Of a stretch of DNA of 8,305 nucleotides, positions 6,599-8,305 are shown one piece after another. Under the pieces are notes generated by a model, which had not been told where the DNA came from, ran no database searches, and saw only the letters and a program-made list of their open reading frames with translations. Numbering within the stretch: position 1 is the first letter of the stretch; each line of letters starts with the position of its first letter. Source of the DNA: an uncultured Steroidobacter sp. (GTDB taxonomy: Bacteria > Pseudomonadota > Gammaproteobacteria > Steroidobacterales > Steroidobacteraceae); contig CAMLEO010000304.1 of NCBI GenBank assembly GCA_946478975.1, positions 1-8,305 on the forward strand, given 5' to 3'. A program made the translations under genes and the position numbers.

Positions 6599-8305
6599 GT
6601 GGCCACCAAACTAAAACCGGTCGACATCGCCATCGTCGGGCTCGGCTGGGCCGGCGGCATCGTCGCCAAGGAGCTCGCGTCCACCGGGCTCAAGATCGTC
6701 GCGTTCGAGCGCGGTGGGCCGCGTGCGACCAATCCCGATTTCATGGCGCCGCAGGTGCATGACGAGCTGCGCTACTCGCGTCGTCACGAGCTGATCCAGA
6801 ACCTCCGCAAAGAAACATTGACGTTTCGCAACGAGCCGTCGCAACTGGCGCTGCCGATGCGCCAGCTCGGCTCGTTTTTGCCGGGCGAAGGCGTCGGCGG
6901 CGCGGGCACGCATTGGTCCGGCCTGCATTGGCGCTGGACGGAATGGGAACACAAGATGTATTCCGGCACCGTCGCCAGGTACGGCAAGAGCATCGTGCCG
7001 GCGGATATGAATCTGCAGGACTGGCCGATCGATTATCACGAGCTCGAACCTTATTACGACAAGTTCGAAAAGGTCTGCGGCACGTCCGGCAAGGCCGGCA
7101 ACCTGCAAGGCCGGAAGATCGACGGCGGCAATATTTTCGAAGCGCCGCGCGCCAGCGAATTTCCGAATCCGCCGCTCACGGCATCTCACAGCATGGTGTT
7201 GTTCGAGAAGGCCGCGCGCAATCTCGGCTATCACCCGTTTCCGGTGCCGGCATCGAATGCCTCGCGTCCGTACGTGAACCCGGACGGAGTTGCATTGGGC
7301 CAATGTCACTATTGCGGTTTCTGTACTGCATACGGATGTGAAGCAAATGCGAAGGCGAGCCCGCATTTCACGGTCATTCCGCTTGCGTTCAAGAATCCCA
7401 ACTTTGAAGCGCGCACCAACTCGTACGTGATGAAAGTGAATCTGGACTCACGCAGCAAGCGTGCGGTCAGCGTCACGTATCTCGATGCGGGCGGCCGTGA
7501 GTTCGAGCAGCCAGCGGATCTGGTGATCCTCGCGGCATACGTGTTCGGCAACGTGCACCTGATGTTGCATTCGAAGATCGGCAGACCATACGACTTCAAG
7601 CGCAACACCGGCGTCGTCGGGCGCAACTACTCGTATCAATCGATGGGCGGCGTGGCGGCGCTGTTCCCCAAGGACACGTATTTCAATCCGTTCATGGGCT
7701 CCGGTGCGCTGGGCACGTGGATCGACGATTTCAACAGCGACAATCCCGACTTCGCGGCCCTCGGCTTCATCGGCGGCGGCGGCATCAGCACCGGCAGCAA
7801 CAGCGGCGCTCCCATCGGCCGTCATCCTGCGACCCCGGGTTCGCCGAGGTGGGGCAGCGGCTGGAAAAAGGCTGTCGTCGAGACGTATCACCGCATGACG
7901 GCGGTCGGAAATCAGGGATCGGTGATGTCGTATCGGCAGAACTATCTGGACCTCGATCCGACCTACACCGACTCTTTCGGCCGGCCGATGTTGCGGCTCA
8001 CGTTCGATTGGCAGGAGAATGAGTTCCGCCAGATGGAGTATGCGCGCGGCATTTGTGCGAACATCGCCAAGGAAATGGGCGCGGAGCAGGTGCTGAGCCG
8101 GCGCGATCGGGGCCGCTATTCCATCGTGCCGTATCAGACCACTCACAACACTGGCGGCACGGTGTTCGGCGACGATCCCAAGACCAGCGCGCTGAACAAA
8201 TATTTGCAGTCCTGGGATGTTTCCAACATGTTCGTGGTGGGCTCGAGCGTGTTTCCGCAGAACGCGGGCCGCAATCCGACCGGGCCGGTCGGGGCGCTGG
8301 CGTAT
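6599..8305 (+). CDS. GMC-family FAD dehydrogenase, gluconate 2-dehydrogenase / glucoside 3-dehydrogenase-like large subunit (partial, last few residues off the right edge)
   Basis: Catalytic flavoprotein that oxidises an alcohol or sugar hydroxyl and passes electrons on. There are 569 residues to the edge, where it is still open; family proteins are about 580-590, so only a short tail is missing. It starts at a GTG (6599) with GGAG 5 nt upstream. The FAD-binding GLGWAGG (14-20) is followed by Glu37 in FERGG. GEGVGGAGTHW (96-106) is the flavin-proximal loop. C-terminal catalytic candidates are His516 (TTHNTGG) and Asn559 (GRNPTG). Cys236, Cys239, Cys242 and Cys247 form CxxCxxCx4C, a possible iron-sulfur or disulfide site. 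It has no signal peptide of its own, so it would be exported with the Tat-bearing subunit encoded just upstream, as in known gluconate and FAD-glucose dehydrogenases. A cytochrome c subunit, often the third gene, is not in the window. Substrate is unknown: sugar acids, glycosides (LacA-like) or other polyols are options. Confidence 0.92.
   Translation, partial: MATKLKPVDIAIVGLGWAGGIVAKELASTGLKIVAFERGGPRATNPDFMAPQVHDELRYSRRHELIQNLRKETLTFRNEPSQLALPMRQLGSFLPGEGVGGAGTHWSGLHWRWTEWEHKMYSGTVARYGKSIVPADMNLQDWPIDYHELEPYYDKFEKVCGTSGKAGNLQGRKIDGGNIFEAPRASEFPNPPLTASHSMVLFEKAARNLGYHPFPVPASNASRPYVNPDGVALGQCHYCGFCTAYGCEANAKASPHFTVIPLAFKNPNFEARTNSYVMKVNLDSRSKRAVSVTYLDAGGREFEQPADLVILAAYVFGNVHLMLHSKIGRPYDFKRNTGVVGRNYSYQSMGGVAALFPKDTYFNPFMGSGALGTWIDDFNSDNPDFAALGFIGGGGISTGSNSGAPIGRHPATPGSPRWGSGWKKAVVETYHRMTAVGNQGSVMSYRQNYLDLDPTYTDSFGRPMLRLTFDWQENEFRQMEYARGICANIAKEMGAEQVLSRRDRGRYSIVPYQTTHNTGGTVFGDDPKTSALNKYLQSWDVSNMFVVGSSVFPQNAGRNPTGPVGALAY

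Overview
The window looks like an accessory catabolic locus of a GC-rich proteobacterium. The exported amidohydrolase, ACS-type MFS permease and Tat-exported flavin dehydrogenase suggest an environmental heterotroph. A gammaproteobacterium of the Steroidobacter/Nevskiales type is my guess, but nothing in the window fixes the taxon. I see no RNA genes, insertion sequences, CRISPR arrays or phage genes. The coding regions are densely packed, and the longest gene-free gap is about 130 bp.

Layout: on the minus strand, reading leftwards from about 2131, an iron-containing alcohol dehydrogenase (902-2131) is followed 13 bp later by a GabD-like aldehyde dehydrogenase (888 to the left edge, partial). 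Divergent from these on the plus strand is a GntR/FCD regulator (2215-2979). After a 133-bp gap come four tightly packed plus-strand genes: an exported metal-dependent amidohydrolase (3113-4486), an MFS anion symporter that overlaps it by 11 bp (4476-5804), a Tat-exported gluconate-2-dehydrogenase-subunit-3-like protein (5831-6580), and a GMC flavoprotein with a four-cysteine motif (6599 to the right edge, nearly complete).

Regulation: three related AT-rich dyads lie at the control points. O1 is between the divergent genes, O2 overlaps an alternative start codon of the regulator, and O3 is just upstream of the amidohydrolase. O1 and O3 match at 15 of 18 positions when O3 is read on the minus strand, and their dyad centres coincide. 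This supports one local GntR regulon covering both gene arms and the regulator itself.

Working model (inference): a hydroxylated or cyclic substrate (sugar acid, lactone, lactam or amide) is oxidised by the GMC/subunit-3 dehydrogenase and hydrolysed by the amidohydrolase in the periplasm. The resulting organic anion is imported by the ACS symporter. In the cytoplasm the Fe-ADH and aldehyde dehydrogenase oxidise a terminal hydroxy acid through its semialdehyde to a dicarboxylate, as in 4-hydroxybutyrate to succinate. The real substrate cannot be read from the sequence. The combination is not one I recognise as a characterised pathway.
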